A DNA stretch of 64,000 bases from JAVVHH01 sp963848035. Lineage in GTDB: Bacteria > Pseudomonadota > Alphaproteobacteria > Acetobacterales > Acetobacteraceae. The stretch is from NCBI GenBank assembly GCA_963848035.1, contig CAWKCD010000003.1, positions 248,001 through 312,000 of the forward strand, written 5' to 3'. This document shows, piece by piece, positions 50,544 to 58,291 of the stretch. The position numbers were made by a program, and so were the translations under genes. Position 1 is the first letter of the stretch. Each line of letters opens with the position of its first letter. The notes below the pieces were generated by a model. That model saw only the letters and a program-made list of their open reading frames with translations. It did no database searches and was not told where the DNA came from.

Positions 50544-51199
50544 TGAGCCAAGGTTTCGGGCTCGGCGAGTTCCTGTTCCTCCTGCGTGGGCTCGGCTGGT
50601 CGGTGCTGCTGTCGCTGATCGCGTTCGCGGGTGGCGGCGCGGTCGGGCTGGCGGTGGCGCTGCTGCGCACGTCGCCGCGGGCGGCGCTGCGGCGGGCGAC
50701 GCAAATCTATATCGGCATCTTCCAGGGAACGCCGCTGCTGCTGCAGCTGTTCTGCGTCTATTACGGACTAGGGCTGGTCGGCATCCAGTTGCCGGCCTGG
50801 GCCTCGGTCGCGATCGGCTTCACGCTGAACGCGAGCGCGTTCCTGGGCGATATCTGGCGCGGCGCGATCGAGGCGTTGCCGCGGGGGCAAAGCGAGGCGG
50901 CGGTCGCGCTCGGGCTGCATTATGTCGATCGGATGCGGCACGTCGTGTTGCCGCAAGCGTTCCGCATCGCCCAGCCGGCGACCGTCGGCTATGCCGTGCA
51001 ACTCATCAAGGGAACGTCGCTGGCTGCGATCGTCGGCTTCATCGAGCTGACGCGGGCCGGGCAGATCGTTTCGAACTCGACATTCCAGCCGGTCCTCGTG
51101 TTCGGCGTGGTGGGGGCGATCTACTTCGCGTTGTGCTGGCCGCTCTCGCTGTACAGCGCACGCTTGGAGGCGCGCTTCGCGCGGGCGGGCGCAAGGTGA
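50543..51199 (+). CDS. Polar-amino-acid-type ABC permease
   Basis: 218 residues, second HisQ/GlnP-type permease: LFLLRGLGWSVLLSLIAFAG, YIGIFQGTPLLLQLFCVYYG, NASAFLGDIWRGAIEALPRG and QSEAAVALGLHYVDRMRHVV (EAA loop contacting the ATPase), then KGTSLAAIVGFIELTRAGQI. It forms a heterodimer with the upstream permease. The substrate is not necessarily an amino acid: the operon context suggests shikimate, quinate or a related acid. No ATPase gene follows. Confidence 0.9.
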   Translation: MSQGFGLGEFLFLLRGLGWSVLLSLIAFAGGGAVGLAVALLRTSPRAALRRATQIYIGIFQGTPLLLQLFCVYYGLGLVGIQLPAWASVAIGFTLNASAFLGDIWRGAIEALPRGQSEAAVALGLHYVDRMRHVVLPQAFRIAQPATVGYAVQLIKGTSLAAIVGFIELTRAGQIVSNSTFQPVLVFGVVGAIYFALCWPLSLYSARLEARFARAGAR

Positions 51200-51222
51200 C
51201 AATTTCGCAGGGGAGGCAAAGA

Positions 51223-52047
51223 ATGGGTAGTTTCGATCGTCGTTCGATGTTGAAGGGGGGCGCTCTCGCGCTCGGCGCCGGGCTGCTGCCGCGTCTGGCC
51301 TGGGCCGATACGATCTCGGACATCAAGTCGCGCGGCAAGGTGATCATCGGGATCCAGGGCGACAACCCGCCTTGGGGCTTCATCGACAGCAGCGGCAAGC
51401 AGGACGGGCTCGACGCCGATCTTGGCAAGCTGTTCGCGGAGTCGATCGGCGTCGCGGCCGAGTTCATGCCGCTGGCCGTCGCCAACCGGATCCCGGCGCT
51501 GACCACGGGCCGGTGCGACGTCCTGTTCGCGACGATGGCGATGTTGCCGGACCGCGCCAAGGCGGTGCAGTACAGCAAACCCTATGTCGCCAACGTGATC
51601 AGCTTGGTTGCCGCCAAGGATCTCGCGATCAAGACCAATGCCGACATGAAGAACTTCGTGATCGGCGTGCCGCGGGCGAGCGCTCAGGACACGCAGGTGA
51701 CCAAGAACGCGCCGGAGGGCACGACGATCCGCCGCTTCGACGACGATGCCGCGACGCAGCAGGCACTGCTCTCCGGCCAGGTGCAGGCGGTCGGCGCCAA
51801 CATCTTTTATGTGCAGCGGCTCAATCAGGCCAAGCCCGGGGTCTATGAGGACAAGCTCGAGTTCCAGCGGCTCTACAACGGCGCCTGCTGCCGGCTCGGC
51901 GACAAGGCGATGAACCAAGCGCTGAACAGCTTCATCGACAAGATCAAGGGCAATGGCGAGCTGGAAAAAGCCTATCAGAAGTGGCTGCATACCTCGATGC
52001 CGCAGTTCCCGGACTCGGTCGAAGGCGTGCCCTTCACCGTCAGCTAA
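51223..52047 (+). CDS. Periplasmic solute-binding protein of the amino-acid ABC family
   Basis: 274 residues. N-terminal signal MGSFDRRSMLKGGALALGAG and LLPRLAWA with a twin-Arg motif (DRRSMLK), so export may be by Tat. The mature part is SBP_bac_3: IKSRGKVIIGIQGDNPPWGF, DGLDADLGKLFAESIGVAAE, ALTTGRCDVLFATMAMLPDR, YSKPYVANVISLVAAKDLAI. The two-Cys segment NGACCRLGDKAM near the C-terminus is unusual in the family. GGGGAGG sits seven bases before the ATG. Binds the substrate for the two permeases upstream. Confidence 0.9.
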   Translation: MGSFDRRSMLKGGALALGAGLLPRLAWADTISDIKSRGKVIIGIQGDNPPWGFIDSSGKQDGLDADLGKLFAESIGVAAEFMPLAVANRIPALTTGRCDVLFATMAMLPDRAKAVQYSKPYVANVISLVAAKDLAIKTNADMKNFVIGVPRASAQDTQVTKNAPEGTTIRRFDDDAATQQALLSGQVQAVGANIFYVQRLNQAKPGVYEDKLEFQRLYNGACCRLGDKAMNQALNSFIDKIKGNGELEKAYQKWLHTSMPQFPDSVEGVPFTVS

Positions 52048-52057
52048 CAGACAGTAA

Positions 52058-52089
52058 GCCGGGCGGGCCGCGTCGTCGGACCTCCCGGC
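52058..52089 (+). promoter_or_regulatory. Stem-loop between the binding-protein gene and aroQ
   Basis: GCCGGGCGG at 52058-52066 can pair with CCTCCCGGC at 52081-52089 with one mismatch, leaving a 14-base loop. It follows the binding-protein stop by 11 bases and ends 12 bases before aroQ, whose GAGGAG ribosome-binding site is immediately after. Without a T-run it is not an intrinsic terminator. A stem here could protect the upstream mRNA 3' end, as in other binding-protein operons. Confidence 0.45.
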
Positions 52090-52101
52090 CGAGGAGCCAT
52101 C

Positions 52102-52551
52102 ATGAGCCGTCTCGTCTATGTCCTGAATGGACCGAACCTCAACTTGCTCGGGCAGCGGCAGCCGCAGATCTACGGCCACGAGACGCTGGCCGATGTCGAG
52201 CGCGATTGCCGCACGCTGGGCGATGAGCTTGGTCTCGACATCCGGTTTCACCAGACGAACCGCGAATACGAGCTGATCGACTGGATTCACGAGGCGCGCG
52301 GGGCGGCCTGCGGCATCGCGATCAACCCGGCGGCGTTCACCCATACGTCGGTGGCCTTGCTCGATGCGCTCAACACGTTCGAGGGGCCGGTCATCGAGGT
52401 GCACATCTCCAATATCCACAAGCGCGAGGAGTGGCGGCACCATTCCTACGTATCGCTGCGGGCGGACGGAATCATCGCCGGGCTGGGCACGCAGGGTTAT
52501 CTGCTGGCGTTGCGGCGGATCGCGAAATTGACCGGTCCGGCGAATGGCTGA
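52102..52551 (+). CDS. aroQ: Type II 3-dehydroquinate dehydratase
   Basis: 149 residues. Reversibly dehydrates 3-dehydroquinate to 3-dehydroshikimate. Type II motifs are complete: VLNGPNLNLLGQRQPQIYGH with the catalytic Tyr after the flexible loop Arg, RFHQTNREYELIDWIHEA, INPAAFTHTSVALLDAL and EVHISNIHKREEWRHHSYVS. In this operon it is likely catabolic (quinate to dehydroshikimate) and not biosynthetic. GAGGAG ribosome-binding site eight bases before the ATG. Confidence 0.95.
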   Translation: MSRLVYVLNGPNLNLLGQRQPQIYGHETLADVERDCRTLGDELGLDIRFHQTNREYELIDWIHEARGAACGIAINPAAFTHTSVALLDALNTFEGPVIEVHISNIHKREEWRHHSYVSLRADGIIAGLGTQGYLLALRRIAKLTGPANG

Positions 52552-52617
52552 CCTCTTGGCGACCTGTTCCCCAACCTGCCGAACCGGGGCTACACTCGCT
52601 AACCGGAGGTTCGCGTC

Positions 52618-52662
52618 ATGATAGGCAGAAACGACTATGCACCCCTCGTGACCGGGCGCTGA
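52618..52662 (+). CDS. 14-codon leader ORF coupled to quiC
   Basis: ATG at 52618 starts a short frame encoding MIGRNDYAPLVTGR. A good ribosome-binding site (GGAGG at 52605-52609) is eight bases upstream. The TGA shares its A with the quiC ATG (TGATG at 52660-52664). quiC itself lacks a good site directly upstream, so ribosomes finishing this ORF probably reinitiate on quiC. It contains no regulatory-codon run such as repeated aromatic residues, and it may simply deliver ribosomes. Confidence 0.5.
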   Translation: MIGRNDYAPLVTGR

Positions 52663-54503
52663 TGCTCCGCAAGTCGATCGCCACCGTCGCGCTCAGCGGC
52701 ACATTGCCGGACAAGCTCGAGGCCGCCGCACTGGTCGGGTTCGACGGTGTCGAGATCATGGAGGCCGACCTGCTCGGCTTCGACGGCAGCCCGGCGGAAC
52801 TGCGCCGGATGGCCGAGGATCTCGGCCTTTCGATCGACCTCTATCAGCCGTTCCGGGACTTCGAGGCGATGCCGGAGCCGCAGCGGGTTCGCAATCTCGA
52901 CCGCGCCGAGCGCAAATTCGACCTCATGCAGGAGCTGGGGGCCGAGATGGTCCTGGTCTGCAGCAACACGCAACCGGCCACGCTCGACGACCCGGCGCGC
53001 GCGGCCGCCGACCTGCACGACATGGCGGAACGCGCGGATCGCCGCAATCTGCGGGTCGGCTTCGAGGCGTTGTCCTGGGGTCGGCACACGCGGCTTTGGT
53101 CCCAGGCTTGGGACATCGTGCAGCGCGCGTCGCACCCCGCGCTCGGGATCATCCTCGACAGTTTCCACACGCTGGCGCTGGGCGACGATCCCGCTGGGAT
53201 CGCCGAGCTGCCCGGCGAGCGCATCTTCTTCGTGCAGCTTGCCGACGCGCCAATGCGCTCAATGGACGTATTGTCCTGGAGCCGCCACTTCCGCAGCTTC
53301 CCCGGCCAGGGCGACCTCGACGTGAACCGCTTCGTGCGCGCCGTGCTCGCCAGCGGCTATGCCGGGCCGCTATCGCTCGAGGTGTTCAACGACCAGTTCC
53401 GTTCGGCGCCGTCGCGCATGATCGCGCGCGATGGTCTTCGGTCGCTGATCCTGTGCGAGGCCGATGCGACCGGGAAGGGCCTGCCGCCGATCCCGGAAGC
53501 GGACGGCTTCGAGTTCCTCGAATTCGCCGTGGACGCGGTGACGCGGGAGTCGCTGGCGCAAACGTTGATCCAGCTGGGGTTTCATCTGGCGGGCAGGCAC
53601 CGCACCAAAGATGTCGAGCTGTATCGCCAAGGCGACATCAATTTCGTGCTCAACAGCGAGCAGGATTCAGCGGCGGCCGAGCACTTCCAGCTGCACGGCC
53701 CGTCGGTCTGCGCGATGGCCCTGCGCGTCGACGATCCGGAGCGGGCGGTCGATCGGGCACGCGCGCTGTTGATCCCGGACTGGCGCGAGCGGGTCGGCGC
53801 GGGCGAGACGCGGATCCCTGCGGTCCGCGGACCCGACGGCACGCTGATCTATTTCGTCGCGCGTGGGCTCGATTTCTGGTCGATCGATTTCGAGCTGTCG
53901 CCCGACAGCGAAGCGGGCGCCGGGCTGCACGGGATCGATCATCTCGCGCTGGCGCTGCCGGCCTGGCAGTTGGACACGTATGTCTTGTTCTGGCGTTCGC
54001 TGTTCGGCTTGGTGCCGCAGCCGGTGTTCGACCTGCCGGACCCGTTCGGGCTGATCCAGAGCCGCGCGATGGTCAACGCCAGCGGCTCGTTGCGGCTGAC
54101 GTTCAACATCTCCGAGGCGCAGGACACGGTGACCAATCGGTTCGTGACCGCGTTCGCCGGCGCGGGCGTGCATCACATTGCGCTCGGCACGTCCGATGTG
54201 CGGGTGAGCGCGCAGGCGTTGCGCGAGGCGGGAGCGCCGCTGCTGTCGATCCCGCCAAACTACTATGAGGACATCGCCGCGCGCTTCCCGTTGGAGGATG
54301 CGGCGCTCGGCGCGATGGAGCAACTCGGCATCCTCTATGATGCGGCCGGCGAGGGCGAGTTCCTGCACGCCTACACCGAGACGTTCGAGAGCCGTTTCTT
54401 CTTCGAGATCGTCGAGCGGCGGGCCGGCTATGCCGGATTTGGCGCCGCGAACGCTGCCGTCCGGATGGCCGCCCAGGCGCGGCGCCGTGTTCCAACCTGG
54501 TGA
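52662..54503 (+). CDS. quiC: 3-Dehydroshikimate dehydratase fused to an HPPD/VOC-like domain
   Basis: 613 residues, like Pseudomonas QuiC1. Residues 1-275 are a TIM-barrel sugar isomerase-type dehydratase making protocatechuate from dehydroshikimate: KSIATVALSGTLPDKLEAAA, VGFEALSWGRHTRLWSQAWD, LGIILDSFHTLALGDDPAGI, RIFFVQLADAPMRSMDVLSW and PLSLEVFNDQFRSAPSRMI, with the E, D, Q and E metal ligands. Residues from about 285 form a 4-hydroxyphenylpyruvate dioxygenase-like VOC half: GIDHLALALPAWQLDTYVLF, AGAGVHHIALGTSDVRVSAQ and FESRFFFEIVERRAGYAGFG keep the His, His and Glu ligands. The role of the second half is unknown. Stop overlaps the pcaH start. Confidence 0.93.
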   Translation: MLRKSIATVALSGTLPDKLEAAALVGFDGVEIMEADLLGFDGSPAELRRMAEDLGLSIDLYQPFRDFEAMPEPQRVRNLDRAERKFDLMQELGAEMVLVCSNTQPATLDDPARAAADLHDMAERADRRNLRVGFEALSWGRHTRLWSQAWDIVQRASHPALGIILDSFHTLALGDDPAGIAELPGERIFFVQLADAPMRSMDVLSWSRHFRSFPGQGDLDVNRFVRAVLASGYAGPLSLEVFNDQFRSAPSRMIARDGLRSLILCEADATGKGLPPIPEADGFEFLEFAVDAVTRESLAQTLIQLGFHLAGRHRTKDVELYRQGDINFVLNSEQDSAAAEHFQLHGPSVCAMALRVDDPERAVDRARALLIPDWRERVGAGETRIPAVRGPDGTLIYFVARGLDFWSIDFELSPDSEAGAGLHGIDHLALALPAWQLDTYVLFWRSLFGLVPQPVFDLPDPFGLIQSRAMVNASGSLRLTFNISEAQDTVTNRFVTAFAGAGVHHIALGTSDVRVSAQALREAGAPLLSIPPNYYEDIAARFPLEDAALGAMEQLGILYDAAGEGEFLHAYTETFESRFFFEIVERRAGYAGFGAANAAVRMAAQARRRVPTW

Positions 54504-55237
54504 AGGGGGAAGCCTTGCCCATCGAAGAATTCATCCAGCGCGACCGCCGCCGCCAGCCGCCGGCCTACACGCCCGACTACAAGACGACGGTGCTCCGCTC
54601 ACCGAAACTGGCGCTGTGGTCGCTGCAGAATTCGCTCTCCGAAGTGGCCGGGCCGGTGTTCGGGCGCGAGGAGCTAGGCGCGCTCGATCATGACTTGATC
54701 CAGAACTATGCGAAATCGGGCGAGCCGATCGGCGAGCGGACGATCGTGCACGGTCGGGTGATGAACGAGAACGGGCGGGGAGTGCCGCATACGCTGGTCG
54801 AGGTATGGCAGGCCAACGCCAGCGGACGATACCGGCACAAGAACGACACCTACATCGGGACGATCGATCCGAATTTCGGTGGCTGCGGCCGCGTCATCAC
54901 CGACGAGAGCGGCTATTACGCATTCCGTACCGTCAAGCCGGGAGCGTATCCATTCCGGAACCATGTCAATTCCTGGCGGCCGGCGCACATCCATTTCTCC
55001 CTCATGGGCTCCGGCTGGGCGCAGCGGCTGATCACGCAAATGTATTTCGAGGGCGACCCGCTGATCCCGCACGATACGATCCTGGGCACCATCCCGGATG
55101 CGGCGGCGCGCGAGGGGCTGGTGGCCAAGCTGGACCTGAACGCCTCGATCCCGCTGGACATGCTCGCGTACCGCTTCGACATCGTACTGCGCGGAACGCG
55201 GTCGACACTGTTCGAAAACAAGCTGCACGGAAACTGA
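54500..55237 (+). CDS. pcaH: Protocatechuate 3,4-dioxygenase beta subunit
   Basis: 245 residues. Intradiol ring cleavage of protocatechuate to 3-carboxy-cis,cis-muconate; this subunit carries the ferric iron. Ligands are visible: Tyr residues in GRYRHKNDTYIG and PGAYPFRNHVNSW and the pair HIH in RPAHIHFSLMGSGW. N-terminal helper region PPAYTPDYKTTVLRSPKLAL, and VHGRVMNENGRGVPHTLVEV. The GTG at 54500 overlaps the quiC stop (GTGA); a TTG at 54515 with GGGGGA six bases upstream is a strong alternative. Followed by pcaG after one base. Confidence 0.95.
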   Translation: MKGEALPIEEFIQRDRRRQPPAYTPDYKTTVLRSPKLALWSLQNSLSEVAGPVFGREELGALDHDLIQNYAKSGEPIGERTIVHGRVMNENGRGVPHTLVEVWQANASGRYRHKNDTYIGTIDPNFGGCGRVITDESGYYAFRTVKPGAYPFRNHVNSWRPAHIHFSLMGSGWAQRLITQMYFEGDPLIPHDTILGTIPDAAAREGLVAKLDLNASIPLDMLAYRFDIVLRGTRSTLFENKLHGN

Positions 55238-55238
55238 G

Positions 55239-55832
55239 ATGACCCAGCTGAGCTACTTGCAGGAGACCGCATCGCAGACGGCGGGGCCTTACGTGCATAT
55301 CGGTCTGATCCCGCACCAGGCCGGGTTCGACATCTTCGAGAAGAACTTCTCCAACGTGCTCGCGGGCGCCGACACGAAGGGCGAGCGCATCCGGATCGAG
55401 GGGCGGGTGTTCGACGGTCTCGGGTCTCCCTGCCGCGACATCCTGGTCGAGTGCTGGCAGGCGAACGCGGACGGCGTTTATGGCGAGGCCGGATTCCGCG
55501 GATGGGGCCGCACCGGGACCGATTTCGAAACCGGCATCTGGTCATTCGAGACGATCAAGCCGGGTCCGGTCCTGGGCCGCCGCGGCCACAACAAGATGGC
55601 GCCGCACGTGAATATCTGGCTCGCCGCACGCGGCATCAACATCGGCCTGTCGACCCGACTGTATTTCGACGACGAGGCCGCCAACGCCGAAGACCCGGTG
55701 CTGCGCATGATCGAGCCAGCCGTGCGGCGCGACACATTGCTGGCGCGGCGCGAGCAGCGCGACGGTGCGGCCGTTTACGTGTTCGACATCCGGCTGCAAG
55801 GCGATCGCGAAACCGTCTTCTTCGACATCTAG
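55239..55832 (+). CDS. pcaG: Protocatechuate 3,4-dioxygenase alpha subunit
   Basis: 197 residues, structural partner of PcaH. Start YLQETASQTAGPYVHIGLIP is typical, then GRVFDGLGSPCRDILVECWQ, ADGVYGEAGFRGWGRTGTDF and KMAPHVNIWLAARGINIGLS. The position of the HxH iron pair reads HVN here, as in alpha subunits that lack iron. It lies one base after pcaH with AACTGAG overlap context and is followed by a BKACE gene 11 bases later. Confidence 0.95.
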   Translation: MTQLSYLQETASQTAGPYVHIGLIPHQAGFDIFEKNFSNVLAGADTKGERIRIEGRVFDGLGSPCRDILVECWQANADGVYGEAGFRGWGRTGTDFETGIWSFETIKPGPVLGRRGHNKMAPHVNIWLAARGINIGLSTRLYFDDEAANAEDPVLRMIEPAVRRDTLLARREQRDGAAVYVFDIRLQGDRETVFFDI

Positions 55833-55843
55833 AGGCAACTATC

Positions 55844-56686
55844 ATGGAACCTATCGTCATCGCCGTCGCCATCACCGGGTCGGTGCCGCGCAAGAAGGAC
55901 AACCCGGCGCTGCCGACCACGCCGTCCGAGCAGGTCGAGAGCACGCACCAGGCATTCGAGGCCGGCGCGTCGCTCGTGCACATCCATGTGCGCGACGACG
56001 ACGAGAACCCGTCGAGCGATCCGGCGCGGTTCGCCAAGGTGCAGGAGGGCGTGCGCAAGCATTGTCCGGGCATGATCGTGCAGTTCTCGACCGGCGGGCG
56101 CGGCCGGGACCCGTCGGCGCGCGGCAATGCGCTCGACCTGCGGCCGGACATGGCCTCCCTGAGCACCGGCTCGGTCAATTTCCCGACCATCGTCTATGAG
56201 AACTCCGCCGCACTGGTGAACGAACTCGCCAGCCGCATGCACCAATTCAACGTGCGCCCGGAGATCGAGCTGTTCGATCTCAGCCACATCCATGGCGCGC
56301 GCCGCCTGATCGAGGCCGGGTTGATGAGCGAGCGGCCGCACGTTCAGGTGGTGATGGGCGTGAAGAACGCGCTGCCGGCCGAGGAGCATCTGCTCGATCT
56401 GATGCTGGGCGAGATCCGCCGCCAGCTGCCGCACGCGACCTGGACGGCGGCGGGGATCGGCGTCAACCAGGCGCGGGTGATGGAATGGGTGCTGGCCCGC
56501 GGCGGCGACGGTGTGCGGACCGGGCTCGAGGACAACATTCGGATTTCGAAGGACCGGCTCGCCGGCAGCAATGCCGAGCTGGTGTCACGCGCGGCCGAAC
56601 TGTGCGCCAAGCACGGTCGCCGTCCGGCGACGCCCGCCGAGGCGCGCGCGGCGCTCGGGATCACGCCGCAGACCGCCTTCGCATGA
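55844..56686 (+). CDS. Beta-keto acid cleavage enzyme (BKACE, DUF849)
   Basis: 280 residues. BKACE enzymes condense a beta-keto acid with acetyl-CoA to give acetoacetate and an acyl-CoA (Kce type), using zinc. Markers: IAVAITGSVPRKKDNPALPT, the zinc HIH in GASLVHIHVRDDDENPSSDP, VQFSTGGRGRDPSARGNALD, RPDMASLSTGSVNFPTIVY, EIELFDLSHIHGARRLIEAG and the Glu-type ligand region in VRTGLEDNIRISKDRLAGSN. In this operon the likely substrate is beta-ketoadipate, which would yield succinyl-CoA and acetoacetate; that is inference. Its stop overlaps the dehydrogenase ATG (ATGA). Confidence 0.9.
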   Translation: MEPIVIAVAITGSVPRKKDNPALPTTPSEQVESTHQAFEAGASLVHIHVRDDDENPSSDPARFAKVQEGVRKHCPGMIVQFSTGGRGRDPSARGNALDLRPDMASLSTGSVNFPTIVYENSAALVNELASRMHQFNVRPEIELFDLSHIHGARRLIEAGLMSERPHVQVVMGVKNALPAEEHLLDLMLGEIRRQLPHATWTAAGIGVNQARVMEWVLARGGDGVRTGLEDNIRISKDRLAGSNAELVSRAAELCAKHGRRPATPAEARAALGITPQTAFA

Positions 56687-57516
56687 TCACCGGCAAAGGC
56701 CGCGTCATCGCGCATATCGGTTACCCGACCAAATCGTTCAAAGCGCCGATGATCTACAATCCTTGGTTCGAGGCGCATGGTCACGATGCGGTGGTCGTGC
56801 CGCTCGGGGTGAAAGCCGAGGATTTCGTCCGGATGTTCCCAGAGCTGTTCCGCATCACCACGATGCACGGTGCGCTGATCACCATGCCGCACAAGATCGC
56901 CGTGCTCGACCTGGTCGACGAAGTGACGCCGACGGCGCAGATCGCGGGTTCGGCCAACGCGGTGCTGAAACGGCCCGACGGGTCGCTGCTGGCCGACATG
57001 TTCGACGGCGCCGGGTTCGTGCGCGGCGTCGAGCAGAAGGGCAGGGCGATCGCGGGGGCGCGGGTTCTCGTGGTCGGCTCGGGCGGCGTCGGATCGGCCA
57101 TTGCCGCATCGCTGGCGGCGGCCGGGCCGGCACACATGATGCTGTTCGATATGAACCCGGCGAGCGCCGCCGGATTGGCCGATCGGTTGCGTAGTCACTA
57201 TCCGCGCATCGACGTGGCAACCGGTAGTCGCGACCCGGCCGGCTACGATCTCGTGGTCAACGCCACGCCGCTGGGCATGAAGCCGAACGATCCGCTGCCG
57301 TTCGACATCGAACGCGTGGCGCCCACCACATTCGTTGGCGAAGTGGTGATGAAGGAGGAGTATACGCCGTTGCTGCGGGCCGCCCTGGCCAAGGGTTGTC
57401 CGGTGCAGGTCGGGACCGACATGTTGTTCGAGATGATCCCGGCCTATCTCGAATTCTTCGGCTTCGGCAGCGCTACCGCCGACGAACTACGCTCGGTCGC
57501 GCGACTTCAATACTGA
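56683..57516 (+). CDS. AroE-like shikimate/quinate dehydrogenase, probably NAD-dependent
   Basis: 277 residues of the shikimate dehydrogenase family. Catalytic Lys71 (HGALITMPHKIAVLDL), Asn92 (IAGSANAV) and Asp108 (MFDGAGFVRG) are conserved. The usual SxS substrate loop is changed to GYPTKSFKAPMIYNPW (residues 13-28). The cofactor loop is VLVVGSGGVGSAIAASL, and Asp156 in LFDMN ends the second strand where NADP enzymes have NRT, so NAD is likely. NAD use and the operon fit oxidation of shikimate or quinate, not biosynthesis. The 3' end overlaps the convergent tetR by 30 bases. Confidence 0.88.
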   Translation: MITGKGRVIAHIGYPTKSFKAPMIYNPWFEAHGHDAVVVPLGVKAEDFVRMFPELFRITTMHGALITMPHKIAVLDLVDEVTPTAQIAGSANAVLKRPDGSLLADMFDGAGFVRGVEQKGRAIAGARVLVVGSGGVGSAIAASLAAAGPAHMMLFDMNPASAAGLADRLRSHYPRIDVATGSRDPAGYDLVVNATPLGMKPNDPLPFDIERVAPTTFVGEVVMKEEYTPLLRAALAKGCPVQVGTDMLFEMIPAYLEFFGFGSATADELRSVARLQY

Positions 57517-58191
57517 CCGCTCGCGAGTGGTCAGATCCGGCTGCAGGTAGCGCAGCACGGCTTCGACCGCCATGCGGCGCTGCGCCGACGCGCGCTCCGG
57601 CGCGAGCAGGTCGCGGCCGAAATTCGCCTGCCAGGTGTGCCGGTTGGAGACGCGGTAGAAACACAGCGAGCTGATCATCAAGTGCAGATCGAGCGGGTCG
57701 ACGCCGCGGCGGAACACGCCTTCGCGCTCGCCCCGTTCGAGCAGGTGACGCACGGTGTCGACCGCGAGCGCGTTGCGCTCCGTGATCGATTGAACGCCGG
57801 CGATGTGACGGGCGCCGTGGATGTTCTCCACGCTGACCAGCCGGACCCAATCCGGGTGCGCGGCATGATAGTCGAAGCTGACTTCGACCAGCCTTGCCAT
57901 CGCTTCCTGCGGTGGTAGGGCGTCGAGCTGGAGGGCGTTCTCCACCTCGCGGATGCCGCCATAGGAGCGCTCCAGAACCGCCAGATAGAGGCCTTCTTTA
58001 CTGCCGAAATGATAGTAGATCGTCGGCTTGGTGGTTTTCGTCCGAGCGGCAATCTCGTCGACGCGGGCGCCGCTCAGACCTTTGTCCGCGAACTCGATCG
58101 TCGCCGCATCGATGATGTCCTCACGGGTCAGCTCGATCGCACGGCTGCGAGGCCGATCGGCGTCAGTGAGGGGAACGGTTCGCTCCAGCAT
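57487..58191 (-). CDS. TetR-family regulator, right boundary of the island
   Basis: 234 residues. HTH domain LTREDIIDAATIEFADKGLS, GARVDEIAARTKTTKPTIYY and HFGSKEGLYLAVLERSYGGI, then VRLVSVENIHGARHIAGVQS. Paralogue of the TetR at 49134-49796; the two bracket the catabolic genes. Its start is seven bases from a palindromic site at 58198-58217, so autoregulation is likely, and a related site lies before the MHS transporter. The C-terminal tail of about 15 residues after RYLQPDL has no match in its paralogue. Confidence 0.88.
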   Translation of the reverse strand: MLERTVPLTDADRPRSRAIELTREDIIDAATIEFADKGLSGARVDEIAARTKTTKPTIYYHFGSKEGLYLAVLERSYGGIREVENALQLDALPPQEAMARLVEVSFDYHAAHPDWVRLVSVENIHGARHIAGVQSITERNALAVDTVRHLLERGEREGVFRRGVDPLDLHLMISSLCFYRVSNRHTWQANFGRDLLAPERASAQRRMAVEAVLRYLQPDLTTRERSVLKSRDRA

Positions 58192-58197
58192 GTAGTT

Positions 58198-58217
58198 CTG
58201 ACTTTCTGGTAGGTCAG
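58198..58217. promoter_or_regulatory. Putative TetR operator 1
   Basis: CTGACTTTCTGGTAGGTCAG has inverted ends CTGAC and GTCAG around a 10-base centre and sits between the tetR start and its leader. It shares the nine-base core CTGGTAGGT with operator 2 read in the opposite direction. Its position would let the regulator repress its own gene. Confidence 0.5.
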
Positions 58218-58291
58218 GGTTGATCGAGTAATCCTCCGCAAATCAGGCAAATGCAAGGGAAACGTTGCGGTCGCCTCATTTTCCGCTTGCG

